In this document: positions 34,040 through 42,483 of the stretch, piece after piece
How the letters are laid out: every line of letters begins with the position of its first letter
Numbering within the stretch: the first letter of the stretch is position 1
From: Pseudarthrobacter polychromogenes
Lineage (GTDB): Bacteria; Actinomycetota; Actinomycetes; Actinomycetales; Micrococcaceae
Assembly (NCBI RefSeq): GCF_014644495.1
Contig: NZ_BMKU01000001.1
Coordinates: forward strand, 496,001 to 560,000
Reading direction: 5' to 3'
Length of the DNA stretch: 64,000 nt
Program-made: the position numbers and the translations under genes
Notes under the pieces: model-generated
What the model saw: the letters and a program-made list of their open reading frames with translations, nothing else
The model's database searches: none
Told to the model about the DNA's origin: nothing

Positions 34040-35491
34040 ATGAGCTCCCCCGATCTGACCCCTGAGGAAATCCAGGCCTGCCTCAAGGTCCTGAACACCA
34101 TCCACGCCTATGACGAGGAGCACCCGGACTACATCTCGGTGCGGCGAGCCACGGGGAAGATGTTCAAGGCCGTCAAGAGGCACCGGCGGGTCACCAAGCG
34201 CGACCTGATTTCCGAGGCAGACCGGGCAGTCCTTGCCCAGACCGCCACCGCCGCTCCCGACCGCATCGACGACGAGACCCGCGGCAACAAGCTGGCCACC
34301 TCGGCCACGGGCGCGGTCGCGGGACACCTCATCCGGTCGCGCCCGTGCTACATCTGCAAGCAGCACTACACCCAGGTGGATGCCTTTTACCATCAGCTGT
34401 GTCCGGAGTGTGCGGCCTTCAGCCACAGCAAGCGGGACGCGCGGACCGACCTCACGGGCCGCCGCGCCCTGCTCACCGGCGGGCGGGCGAAAATCGGTAT
34501 GTACATCGCGCTCCGGCTGCTGCGTGACGGCGCCCACACCACCATCACCACACGGTTCCCCAAGGACGCCGCCCGCCGGTTCGCCGCGATGGAGGACAGT
34601 GGAGAGTGGCTGCACCGGCTCCGCATTGTGGGCATCGACTTGCGCGACCCCGCCCAAGTGATGGCCCTGACGGACTCCCTCAATGAGGCGGGACCGCTGG
34701 ATATCATCATCAACAATGCGGCCCAGACGGTCCGCCGGTCCGGCAATGCCTACAAGCCGTTGGTGGACGCCGAGGACGAGCCCCTGCCGCCAGCCCTGGA
34801 GCAGGCCAACGGCGGCCCGGAACTGGTGACGTTCGGCCACGCGCATGACAAGCACCCCTTGGCGCTGGCCAGCAGCGTCACCGAGCACCCTGTCCTGGCC
34901 GGAGACGCGATCACGTCCCTGGCGCTGTCCACCGGTTCTGCATCATTGGAGCGGATTGCCTCCGGAACGGCCATCGACGCCGGCGGCCTGGTTCCGGACC
35001 TGGCCACCATTAACAGCTGGACCCAGGTGGTGGACGAGGTCGACCCGCTGGAAATGCTTGAGGTGCAGCTTTGCAACGTGACGGCACCGTTCCTGCTGGT
35101 GAGCCGGCTGCGCGCCGCCATGAAACGCTCCACAGCCCGGCGTAAGTACATCGTGAACGTCTCCGCCATGGAAGGCCAGTTCTCCCGCGCCTACAAGGGC
35201 CCCGGCCACCCGCACACCAATATGGCCAAGGCAGCGCTCAACATGATGACGCGCACCAGCGCCCAGGAGATGCTGGACAGCGACGGCATCCTCATGACCG
35301 CGGTGGACACGGGCTGGATCACCGATGAGCGTCCGCACTTTACCAAGGTCAGGCTCATGGAGGAAGGGTTCCACGCACCCTTGGACCTCGTGGACGGCGC
35401 CGCCCGCGTTTACGATCCCATCGTTATGGGCGAGAACGGCGAAGACCAGTACGGGGTGTTCCTCAAGGACTACAAACCCAGCCCCTGGTGA
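34040..35491 (+). CDS. SDR-like oxidoreductase fused to an N-terminal zinc-ribbon domain
   Basis: This 483-residue protein starts with a helical domain (1-95) and a four-Cys putative zinc site (Cys103, Cys106, Cys121, Cys124 in RPCYICKQHY and LCPECAAF). The SDR domain begins at about residue 138 with TGGRAKIG (146-153). The catalytic Ser is likely in VNVSAMEG, but the usual YxxxK is TNMAK, so the general-acid Tyr is Thr. An insertion of about 85 residues follows the NNAAQ motif. The fold is SDR, but the chemistry may differ from standard reductases or be lost. No substrate is known. It is followed by a separate leaderless PNPOx-like gene. Confidence 0.82.
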   Translation: MSSPDLTPEEIQACLKVLNTIHAYDEEHPDYISVRRATGKMFKAVKRHRRVTKRDLISEADRAVLAQTATAAPDRIDDETRGNKLATSATGAVAGHLIRSRPCYICKQHYTQVDAFYHQLCPECAAFSHSKRDARTDLTGRRALLTGGRAKIGMYIALRLLRDGAHTTITTRFPKDAARRFAAMEDSGEWLHRLRIVGIDLRDPAQVMALTDSLNEAGPLDIIINNAAQTVRRSGNAYKPLVDAEDEPLPPALEQANGGPELVTFGHAHDKHPLALASSVTEHPVLAGDAITSLALSTGSASLERIASGTAIDAGGLVPDLATINSWTQVVDEVDPLEMLEVQLCNVTAPFLLVSRLRAAMKRSTARRKYIVNVSAMEGQFSRAYKGPGHPHTNMAKAALNMMTRTSAQEMLDSDGILMTAVDTGWITDERPHFTKVRLMEEGFHAPLDLVDGAARVYDPIVMGENGEDQYGVFLKDYKPSPW

Positions 35492-35494
35492 GGG

Positions 35495-35500
35495 TAAGCT
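35495..35500 (+). promoter_or_regulatory. -10-like hexamer TAAGCT of the PNPOx-like gene
   Basis: TAAGCT ends 6 nt before the ATG at 35507, just after the SDR stop. It would give this gene its own leaderless transcript. Confidence 0.5.
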
Positions 35501-35506
35501 CGCGGC

Positions 35507-35974
35507 ATGAGCGGCGAACCGATATCTGAAGTGCAGAATCTTGAACACCACGAGTGCTGGGCCATGCTCCGGAACGTGTCCGTCGGCAGGCTGGCCGTCC
35601 TGGTCTCGGGCCGGCCGGATATTTTCCCCATCAATTACACGGTGGACGGCGGCACCCTCGTGTTCCGCACGAGCGAAGGAACCAAGCTCTCCGGAGCCTC
35701 GGAAGACGCTGCGGTGGCCGTGGAAGCCGACGGAGTGGATCCTGACACCGGACTGGCCTGGAGCGTGGTGGTGAAGGGGACGGCCGCCGTCGTCACCGGC
35801 ACCGAACAGGTCCTGGAGACAGCGCAGCTCTTCCTCTTCCCGTGGCAGGCAGGCAAGAAGGACGTGTTCGTCCGCATCACCCCGGACACCATCACGGGCC
35901 GACGCTTCAGGGTGACGGAACCCATGACCTGGTGGACCCAGCTCAGCGGCGCCATCAAGACTGCCCAGGAGTAG
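35507..35974 (+). CDS. Pyridoxamine 5'-phosphate oxidase-fold (FMN/F420-binding) protein
   Basis: This 155-residue split-barrel protein opens with the typical LEHHECWAMLRNVSVGRLAV and DIFPINYTVDGGTLVFRTSEGTKL segments of the PNPOx-related helix-barrel family, which bind FMN, F420 or heme. Real PdxH enzymes are longer and carry other motifs, so PLP synthesis is unlikely. Family members in actinobacteria are deazaflavin- or flavin-dependent reductases or stress proteins. The closing segment GRRFRVTEPMTWWTQLSG is conserved in relatives. The cofactor cannot be decided from sequence. Confidence 0.82.
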   Translation: MSGEPISEVQNLEHHECWAMLRNVSVGRLAVLVSGRPDIFPINYTVDGGTLVFRTSEGTKLSGASEDAAVAVEADGVDPDTGLAWSVVVKGTAAVVTGTEQVLETAQLFLFPWQAGKKDVFVRITPDTITGRRFRVTEPMTWWTQLSGAIKTAQE

Positions 35975-36119
35975 AACCGCCCCACTGCCCCGGCCGGCAT
36001 TCCTATCGGGGGAGCCGCTAATCGATCTGAGCGGTACGCGGGGATGCCCTGACCGTCTGGCGTGTGAGTGGGGCGACGTAGGCTGGGGTAACGGCGGCAA
36101 TTCTGAATGGGGACCAGAG

Positions 36120-36512
36120 ATGAACCGACTCACTGCGGGCTCAGCCGCAGCTATCCTTGTGCTCTTCCTGGCGTCATGCTCTACTTCTGACGCCACGGCC
36201 CCGCCGGAAGATGGCGGAACGTACGAGTCGATAGACGACTTGCAGGAAGCTGTGGAATCCGCCGGCCTGGTATGCCGGGAGCTGGTGCTGGACACCCCTC
36301 CTTCCAAGTTCTCTGCCTCCTCCGCAAGCTGCAGCGAGTTCACCTACCTTGCGATCTACACCGACGACTTGCATCTGGAGGCGCAGCTGGATTTCTGGAG
36401 GCCGGCTGGGCAACGCGCGGTCAACGTCGGCAAGAACTGGACCGTGGTCAGCGAGGATCCGCAGCTCATCCAGAAGAACCTGGGCGGCTCGGTCCTCCAT
36501 ACAGGGCCCTAG
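36120..36512 (+). CDS. Small lipoprotein of unknown function
   Basis: This 130-residue exported protein has a signal peptide with a hydrophobic core AAAILVLFLASC and lipobox Cys20. The mature part is acidic, with two further cysteines near residues 55 and 73 that could form a disulfide, and ends LGGSVLHTGP. No family is recognised with confidence. GGGGACCAGAG precedes the ATG. It lies 71 bp upstream of the sigma-factor gene and may be an independent unit, as a possible ECF-type promoter sits in the gap. Confidence 0.75.
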   Translation: MNRLTAGSAAAILVLFLASCSTSDATAPPEDGGTYESIDDLQEAVESAGLVCRELVLDTPPSKFSASSASCSEFTYLAIYTDDLHLEAQLDFWRPAGQRAVNVGKNWTVVSEDPQLIQKNLGGSVLHTGP

Positions 36513-36548
36513 CGACTGTCCTATGGCAACAGCCCACAGAATGTGACA

Positions 36549-36579
36549 GGGAACTTTTTGCGGACTCCCGGACACTATG
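36549..36579 (+). promoter_or_regulatory. Possible ECF-type promoter of the sigma gene
   Basis: GGGAAC at 36549-36554, followed by a T run and by GGACACTA about 16 bp later, resembles an ECF sigma -35/-10 pair and would allow autoregulation. The match is short and may be chance. Confidence 0.3.
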
Positions 36580-36583
36580 AGGT

Positions 36584-37189
36584 ATGGAACAACTTGGGGG
36601 AACAGATGCGGAACTGTGGGACAGGTGTATTCAGGGCGAGGCAGAAGCACTGGGCGGACTGTTTGACCGTTATGCAGATGCCGTATTCCGGTACTGCCTG
36701 AGCCGGACCGGGTCCTGGCAGGATGCCGAAGACCTCGTCTCCATCACGTTCCTTGAGGCCTGGCGGCAGCGCAGCCGGCTGGTCCTGGAACGGGACTCGC
36801 TCCTTCCCTGGCTGCTCGGCGTAGCCACCAACTCAGCACGCAACCGTGCCCGCTCCGTGCGCCGCCACGAGCAGTTCCTGAGGCGGTTGCCGCACGCTGC
36901 TGTGGAGGCCGATCCTTCGTCTGCAATCGCGGCCCGCGTGGATGCGGAAAATTTGGTGAAGGACCTGCTTGACGGCGCTACGAACCTTACCGGCGGCGAA
37001 CGGGATGCGCTGTTGCTGTGTGCAGTTAACGGCTGCTCGTACGTGGAGGCAGCGGAGGCTCTCCAGGTACGCGTTGGAACAATCCGATCCCGCGTGAACC
37101 GGGCGAAGAAGAAGTTGCGGGCCGCCGCTGCGGTCTCACCTTTGCTCCGGCTGGAGCAGAACAACCCTGTGGAATCGAGGCAGTCATGA
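36584..37189 (+). CDS. ECF-type RNA polymerase sigma factor
   Basis: This 201-residue sigma-70 family protein has region 2 (LFDRYADAVFRYCLSRTG, then DAEDLVSITFLEAWRQRSRL, about residues 26-70) and region 4 with a helix-turn-helix (CSYVEAAEALQVRVGTIRSRVNRAKKKLR, about 150-178). Regions 1.1 and 3 are missing, so it is an ECF sigma. It should direct RNA polymerase to a small stress or envelope regulon. Its stop overlaps the start of a membrane protein (ATGA), the usual place for its anti-sigma factor. No classical ribosome site is evident before the ATG. Confidence 0.9.
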   Translation: MEQLGGTDAELWDRCIQGEAEALGGLFDRYADAVFRYCLSRTGSWQDAEDLVSITFLEAWRQRSRLVLERDSLLPWLLGVATNSARNRARSVRRHEQFLRRLPHAAVEADPSSAIAARVDAENLVKDLLDGATNLTGGERDALLLCAVNGCSYVEAAEALQVRVGTIRSRVNRAKKKLRAAAAVSPLLRLEQNNPVESRQS

Positions 37190-37839
37190 AATTTTCAGAC
37201 ATCCAGTATCCTGCGGAAACCCGCCAGGCTGCGCGGGACGCGGTGGTCCGTGAAGCGGCGGCCCAGCCGCGCCGCAGTCCGTGGTGGCGCAGGCCGGTAG
37301 CGTTGTCCCTGGCCGGCCTGGCGTTGGCAGGCTCGACGGCGGCCGTAGCTTACGTGGCCTTCGCGCCGGTTGAGGACAAACGCGACATCCGGTGCTATTA
37401 CCGCGCGGACCTGACCACCACCTACCCCTCCCCCCATTCCCCCGGAAACAGGATGCAGCCCTATCTCCTTGCCGGGGCCATGGACGAGGGGTTCGACTAC
37501 GACGCAGGAGCCCTGCAGCGTGACTTCCAGGCAGGAAAACAGCAGATTGCGGACCCTGTGGGCCTTTGCGCTTTCAATTGGGACCAGGGACTGATGAACC
37601 CGGGGGGAATCACTGACGACCTTATCCCCCCGGGCTACAACGAACCCGCCCCGGCTCCCGCCCCGACAGGCACCGTAACGGACGAGCAAGGCAACCCCGC
37701 CACGGCTTTCCCCAACACCTTCGGTCCCGGGCACTTCGTCCCGGACCTGAGGGCCTGCGTCGTGGACAACACAGTTGCGGTGATACCGGGGCCCGCCGAT
37801 GTCTGCTCCCGGCTGGGCATCCCCGTTCTGGAAAGCTAG
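37186..37839 (+). CDS. Membrane protein, putative anti-sigma partner
   Basis: This 217-residue protein has a cytoplasmic N-terminus of about 36 residues, one membrane helix (about 37-60, VALSLAGLALAGSTAAVAYVAF) and an external domain with Pro-rich stretches and cysteines (CYY, GLCAF, LRACVV, DVCS) that may form disulfides. It overlaps the sigma gene by ATGA. The N-terminal part is much shorter than a zinc-binding anti-sigma domain and has no HxxxCxxC motif, so the anti-sigma role rests on position alone. It could instead be an envelope sensor. No family name is recognised. Confidence 0.72.
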   Translation: MKFSDIQYPAETRQAARDAVVREAAAQPRRSPWWRRPVALSLAGLALAGSTAAVAYVAFAPVEDKRDIRCYYRADLTTTYPSPHSPGNRMQPYLLAGAMDEGFDYDAGALQRDFQAGKQQIADPVGLCAFNWDQGLMNPGGITDDLIPPGYNEPAPAPAPTGTVTDEQGNPATAFPNTFGPGHFVPDLRACVVDNTVAVIPGPADVCSRLGIPVLES

Positions 37840-37901
37840 GAACTCTCCAGAAGTCCTGGCCAAGGGCCCACGGGGGTGGCGCGGCTCCACGGGACCGCCG
37901 G

Positions 37902-38753
37902 TCAGGCGAGCTGGGTGATCTCCACGCTGACGCTCAGCGCGGAACCGCCACCACCGGACAGGATGCCCTTCAGCGGCGGCACGTCACGGTAGTCCCGCCC
38001 CCGGGCCACGGTGACGTGGAAGTCGCCGGCGGGCTTGTGGTTGGTGGGGTCCCAGCTGCGCCAGTCACCGTCCCAGAATTCCAGCCACGCATGTGACTGC
38101 CCCGCCACTGTCTCGCCGATGCCGGCACTGGACCGCGGGTGCAGGTAGCCGGACACGTAGCGTGCCGGAATCCCGCAGCTGCGCAGCGCACCGATCGCCA
38201 GGTGCGCCAGGTCCTGGCAGACACCCTGGCGCTGGCCCCACGCCTCTTCCGCGTTGGTGGTGACCGCGGTTGAACCGGACATGTAGGTCATCTCCCCGCG
38301 CATCCACTCAAACACGGCCATGGCGGCCTCGTGCGGGTTCTTCCCTGCGACCACGCCGGGAATGATGCCCAGCACTTCGTCTCCCGGGCCGCTGAGCCTG
38401 GACTGCGGGAGCCAGTCGCTGAACGTGTTGAGGGTTTCCGGTGAGGCCAGGACGTCCCAGCCGGCAATGTCCGCCTCGGCCGGGATCTTCTCGGCGCGGT
38501 GGACTTCCACCGTGATGTTGGAAATCACTTCGAGGTGGTCGTGCGGCATCTGCATGTCGAACGCCGTGACCCGGGTGCCCCAGTAGTCGCGGTAGGTGCT
38601 GACGGCGGCCTGCGACGGCGACACCTTGACCACCGACTCCAGCACCACCTGCTGGGAATCGGTGAGCGGGGTCATCCGTGCCTCGTTGTAGGACAGGGTG
38701 ACCCGCTTGTTGTACTTGTAGGCCGTCTTGTGGACGATGCTCAGCCGGGTCAT
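37902..38753 (-). CDS. Transglutaminase-like cysteine protease family protein
   Basis: This 283-residue protein has an N-terminal transglutaminase-like beta region (1-100) and the papain-like core with catalytic triad Cys179 (GQRQGVCQD), His221 (GQSHAWLE) and Asp235 (SWDPTNH). Family members are bacterial and archaeal proteins that cleave or ligate amide bonds. Its ATG overlaps the stop of the alpha-E gene as ATGA, and the ATP-grasp gene lies just upstream, so the three form one operon. This trio recurs widely in bacteria and has been proposed to make or hydrolyse a peptide-like product; the product is unknown. Confidence 0.9.
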   Translation of the reverse strand: MTRLSIVHKTAYKYNKRVTLSYNEARMTPLTDSQQVVLESVVKVSPSQAAVSTYRDYWGTRVTAFDMQMPHDHLEVISNITVEVHRAEKIPAEADIAGWDVLASPETLNTFSDWLPQSRLSGPGDEVLGIIPGVVAGKNPHEAAMAVFEWMRGEMTYMSGSTAVTTNAEEAWGQRQGVCQDLAHLAIGALRSCGIPARYVSGYLHPRSSAGIGETVAGQSHAWLEFWDGDWRSWDPTNHKPAGDFHVTVARGRDYRDVPPLKGILSGGGGSALSVSVEITQLA

Positions 38754-39676
38754 GATACTTCTCCCACCCAGGCCAGTTCATCCGCCTGATTGAAGTACTT
38801 ACGGGAAATAGCGTCCGACGCCTGCGCTACGGCTTTCTGCACGCGTTCCATGTGCTCCGGGAGCTCGGACATCAGGTCATCCGTCCGGTGGAACTCAAGG
38901 AATGTCCGCGCCTGGCCCACGATCCGACGCGCGTCGTTGATGAACCCCACCCGCTGGGCGGAGGGATCCAGCTTGGCCAGGCACTCGTCTGCGTCCCTCA
39001 GGGCATAGACGATGGACCTCGGGAAGAGCCGGTCCAGCAGCAGGAACTCGGCGGCATGCTGGTCGCCGAAGGCTGCACGGCGGGTACGCAGGAAGGACTC
39101 GTACGCCCCGGCGCACCGGAGCATGTTGACCCAGGACATTCCGGCGGACAGCACGTCCCGGGTGGAGAGCATCCGGGCGGTCATGTCCGCGCGTTCCAGG
39201 GACCGGCCCAGCACCAGGAAGAGCCAGCTTTCGTCATGGCTGACAGTGGTATCCGCCAGGCCACTGACCATGGCGGTCCGTTCCAGCGTCCAGTTGCAGA
39301 ACCGGTAGGTCCCCACCACGTCCTTGCGGTGCTGGCTCAGCCCGTAGTAGGTGGTGTTGAGGCTCTCCCACAGGCCTGACGAGACGGTTTCGCGGGCGCG
39401 ACGGGCGTTCTCCCTCGCGGCCCCCAGGGACCCTGCGATGGAGGTGGCGCTGGTCTTGTCATAGGCCAGGGCGTGGAGAAGCTCGGGCAGGCCGAAGTCC
39501 TCGCTCTGCGGGCGTGCGCCCATGACGGCCAGGAGTTCCTGGGCCACGCTCTTGCGCTCGTCCATGGGCAGGTGGTTGAGCCGTTCGAGGTGGACGTCGA
39601 GGATGCGGGCAGTGCCGTCCGCACGCTCCACATAACGGCCGATCCAGAATAGGGACTCGGCAATACGGCTAAGCAT
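38750..39676 (-). CDS. Alpha-E domain protein
   Basis: This 308-residue all-helical protein belongs to the alpha-E family (COG2307). It starts MLSRIAESLFWIGRYVERAD, the hallmark of the family, and has ARENARRARETVSSGLWESL and LFLVLGRSLERADMTARML repeats of the same heptad pattern. There is no known catalytic residue set. It is always found with circularly permuted ATP-grasp and transglutaminase genes, which here flank it on both sides, so it may be a scaffold or partner of the ligase. It overlaps the transglutaminase gene by 4 nt. Confidence 0.9.
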   Translation of the reverse strand: MLSRIAESLFWIGRYVERADGTARILDVHLERLNHLPMDERKSVAQELLAVMGARPQSEDFGLPELLHALAYDKTSATSIAGSLGAARENARRARETVSSGLWESLNTTYYGLSQHRKDVVGTYRFCNWTLERTAMVSGLADTTVSHDESWLFLVLGRSLERADMTARMLSTRDVLSAGMSWVNMLRCAGAYESFLRTRRAAFGDQHAAEFLLLDRLFPRSIVYALRDADECLAKLDPSAQRVGFINDARRIVGQARTFLEFHRTDDLMSELPEHMERVQKAVAQASDAISRKYFNQADELAWVGEVS

Positions 39677-39736
39677 TCGCGGCTACCTCCTGCGGGCCCG
39701 AAACTGGGAAAGGAAACTGCCAGGTCACGGCCCGGC

Positions 39737-41293
39737 TCACTGCTGCTGCTCCGACTGGCGGTCCCGCCAGTTGCTCTCAACCGGCCATACCGAGACGCGT
39801 TCACGGACGGAGATGGACGGCCGGGGCACGGTTTCCACCGGCACCTGCGGCGAGTCGGCCAAAACCCAGGTGTCCTTGGACCCGCCGCCCTGGCTGGAAT
39901 TCACGATCAGCGACCCCTCTTTGAGCGCTACGCGCGTCAGCCCGCCCGGCAGCACCCAGACGTTGTCGCCGTCGTTCACTGCGAAGGGCCGCAGGTCCAC
40001 GTGGCGGGGGCCGAACTTGTCACCGCTCAGCGTGGGGACCGTGGAGAGCTGCAGCACCGGCTGGGCAATCCAGCCCCGGGGATCGGCGATGACCCGCTGG
40101 CGGAGGGCATCGAGTTCGTCCCTGGACGCATCCGGTCCGATGACCAGGCCCTTGCCGCCGGAGCCGTCCACCGGCTTGACCACCAGTTCGGCCAGGTTGT
40201 CCAGGGTGTATTCGCGGGCTTCCTTCTCCTCCAGGCGGTACGTGTCCACGTTGGCGATGATGGGTTCCTCGCTGAGGTAGTAGCGGATGAGGTCAGGGAC
40301 GTAACTGTAGACCAGTTTGTCGTCCGCGACGCCGTTGCCCACGGCGTTGGCGATGGTCACGCCGCCTGCCCGGGCGGCGTTGACCAGGCCCGGGCAACCG
40401 AGCATGGAATCCGAGCGGAACTGCAGCGGGTCCAGGAAATCGTCGTCGATCCGCTTGTAGATCACGTCCACGCGCTGTTCGCCGGCCGTGGTGCGCATGT
40501 AGACGCGGTTTCCGCGGCAGATGAGGTCGCGGCCTTCCACGAGTTCCACGCCCATGAGGCCCGCGAGGAGGGTGTGCTCGAAGTAGGCGCTGTTGAACAC
40601 GCCGGGGGTGAGGACCACCACGGTGGGATCGTCGACGCCGGAGGGTGCGGTCTTGCGCAGGGCGGAGAGCAGGCGGCGGGGGTACTCCTCGACCGGCCGG
40701 ATGAGCTGCTGGCCGAACGCCTCAGGCAGGCCCTTGGCCATGGCCCGGCGGTTCTCCAGGACGTAGCTCACGCCGGAGGGAACCCGGACATTGTCCTCAA
40801 GCACGCGGAAGGTCCCGGCGGCGTCGCGGACAACGTCGATGCCGGAAATGTGGACACGGACGCCGCCTGCCGGTTCGAACCCGTGGACCTGCCGGTGGAA
40901 GTGCGCACTGGTGGTGACCAGCTGCCGGGGGATCACGCCGTCGGCCACGACGGTCATCTTGTCGTACACGTCGTTGAGGAAGGCTTCCAGCGCGCGGACG
41001 CGCTGGGCCACGCCGCGCTCCAGCACGTCCCACTCCCCCGCCGGAATGACCCGGGGAACGATGTCCAGCGGGAAGGGGCGCTCCTCCCCCGCAAAGTCGA
41101 AGGTCACACCGCGGTCCAGGAAGGTACGCGCCATGGAATCTGCGCGGGCGCTCACATCGGCAAGGGAGAGCTTCCGGAGGGCGTCCGCCACCTGCCCGTA
41201 CGAGTCCCGGGCCTGTTGCCCGGGAGCGAACATCTCGTCGTAGGCTCCGGACCGGCCGGCGGCCACGGAGTAATCCTGGAATAGGTCTGACAT
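39737..41293 (-). CDS. Circularly permuted ATP-grasp family protein
   Basis: This 518-residue protein is of the COG2308 type. It contains FRVLEDNVRVPSGVSYVLENR, VVVLTPGVFNSAYFEHTLLA, YKRIDDDFLDPLQFRSDS, and the ATP-grasp phosphate loop VVKPVDGSGGKGLVIGPDAS, followed by QPVLQLSTVPTL and HVDLRPFAVNDGD. The circular permutation places these elements in non-standard order. An amide-ligase (C-N) activity using ATP is inferred. The ATG at 41293 gives the family N-terminus MSDLFQDY; an in-frame ATG at 41329 is an alternative with GGATGG upstream. Frames extending to 41971 run antisense to the neighbour and were discarded. Confidence 0.88.
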   Translation of the reverse strand: MSDLFQDYSVAAGRSGAYDEMFAPGQQARDSYGQVADALRKLSLADVSARADSMARTFLDRGVTFDFAGEERPFPLDIVPRVIPAGEWDVLERGVAQRVRALEAFLNDVYDKMTVVADGVIPRQLVTTSAHFHRQVHGFEPAGGVRVHISGIDVVRDAAGTFRVLEDNVRVPSGVSYVLENRRAMAKGLPEAFGQQLIRPVEEYPRRLLSALRKTAPSGVDDPTVVVLTPGVFNSAYFEHTLLAGLMGVELVEGRDLICRGNRVYMRTTAGEQRVDVIYKRIDDDFLDPLQFRSDSMLGCPGLVNAARAGGVTIANAVGNGVADDKLVYSYVPDLIRYYLSEEPIIANVDTYRLEEKEAREYTLDNLAELVVKPVDGSGGKGLVIGPDASRDELDALRQRVIADPRGWIAQPVLQLSTVPTLSGDKFGPRHVDLRPFAVNDGDNVWVLPGGLTRVALKEGSLIVNSSQGGGSKDTWVLADSPQVPVETVPRPSISVRERVSVWPVESNWRDRQSEQQQ

Positions 41294-41407
41294 GTCCAAT
41301 AGCCAACCATCTTTTTGTTTCGAATTCATTACTGCCATCCATTCTGGCGTGTTGGCGCCGGATGCCCTGGTTCGTGCATTGCGCCTCTTTTCCGGCACAG
41401 TAGGTGA

Positions 41408-42463
41408 GTGCCAGTCCGCAGATCCGTCAGCAAGCCCGGTCCGGACCTGCCCGGGCGGCCCGGGAGGCTTCTCCCTGGCCTGGCCACAGCGGCCGTCGCC
41501 CTGGCGGCCGCGTTCCTGGTCCACCGGCTGGTTCCCGCTCTTCCCGCAATGACGCTGGCTGTGGTGCTGGGCGTGCTGGCCGCCAACCTTCCCGTGTCCG
41601 GGGTGTGGACAGCCGGCAGGGCGCGGCCGGGGCTGGACTTCGCGGGGAAGCATCTCATGCGCGGCGGCATCGTGCTGCTGGGCCTGAAAGCCAGCATCAT
41701 GGACGTGCTGGGGCTGGGCTGGCTGGCATTGGTCCTGATCGTCGCCGTGGTGGGGGCAAGTTTTGGCGGCACCTACCTGATCTCCCGGCTGTTCCGGCTG
41801 CCGCCGGTGACCTCGCTGCTGGTGGCCACCGGCTTCTCGATCTGCGGTGCCTCCGCCATCGGCGCCATGGCCGCCGTCCGCCGCATCCGGCACGTGGACA
41901 CCGTCCTTCCGGTGGCGCTCGTGACGCTTTGCGGGACCCTTGCCATCGGCGTCCTGCCCCTGCTGGTGCATCCCCTGCAGCTCAGCGCGCCCGTGTTCGG
42001 CGCCTGGACGGGCGCCTCAGTGCACGATGTGGGCCAGGTGGTGGCCACGGCGCAAACCGCGGGGACAGCGGCACTGGGCATCGCCGTCGTCGTTAAGCTC
42101 ACCCGGGTACTCCTGCTGGCGCCGGTGGCGGCACTGGCCGGTGCGCACCACCGGTTCGCGCCACGGGCGGAGAACCCTGCGGACCGCGACAACGCGAAAC
42201 TGCCGCCGGTGGTGCCGCTGTTCGTCCTGGGCTTCGTGGCGATGGTGGGCCTCCGCTCCACCGGCTGGCTGGCTGAAGGCTGGCTCGATGCCGGGGCGGC
42301 ACTGCAGGACATCCTGCTGGGCGCCGCGCTCTTCGGCCTGGGGTCCGCCGTCCGGATCCGGACGCTCCTGCACACGGGCGGGCGTGCACTGTTGGCGGCA
42401 CTGGCGTCGTGGTTCCTGATCGCCGTCCTGGGGCTGGCGGCGGCCCTGCTGATCGCCGGATAA
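41408..42463 (+). CDS. YeiH family putative sulfate exporter membrane protein
   Basis: This 351-residue polytopic protein has about ten hydrophobic segments and the conserved stretches LPAMTLAVVLGVLAANLP, ATGFSICGASAIGAMAAV and ASVHDVGQVVATAQTAGTAA, which define the YeiH/UPF0324 family. Annotation as a sulfate exporter is family-level and not proven. It starts with a GTG; the neighbouring sequence CACAGT ends 6 nt before it, only a weak -10 match. It diverges from the ATP-grasp gene with a short gap and precedes pepN by 20 bp, so the two may be cotranscribed. Confidence 0.87.
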   Translation: MPVRRSVSKPGPDLPGRPGRLLPGLATAAVALAAAFLVHRLVPALPAMTLAVVLGVLAANLPVSGVWTAGRARPGLDFAGKHLMRGGIVLLGLKASIMDVLGLGWLALVLIVAVVGASFGGTYLISRLFRLPPVTSLLVATGFSICGASAIGAMAAVRRIRHVDTVLPVALVTLCGTLAIGVLPLLVHPLQLSAPVFGAWTGASVHDVGQVVATAQTAGTAALGIAVVVKLTRVLLLAPVAALAGAHHRFAPRAENPADRDNAKLPPVVPLFVLGFVAMVGLRSTGWLAEGWLDAGAALQDILLGAALFGLGSAVRIRTLLHTGGRALLAALASWFLIAVLGLAAALLIAG

Positions 42464-42483
42464 CCACGTGATTAGATAGCTGG

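Noticed and set aside
39737..41971. 744-residue frame covering the ATP-grasp gene and 680 bp more upstream
   Set aside because: The extension runs antisense to the YeiH-like gene, encodes low-complexity Gln/His/Gly text and begins far from the conserved family start at 41293.
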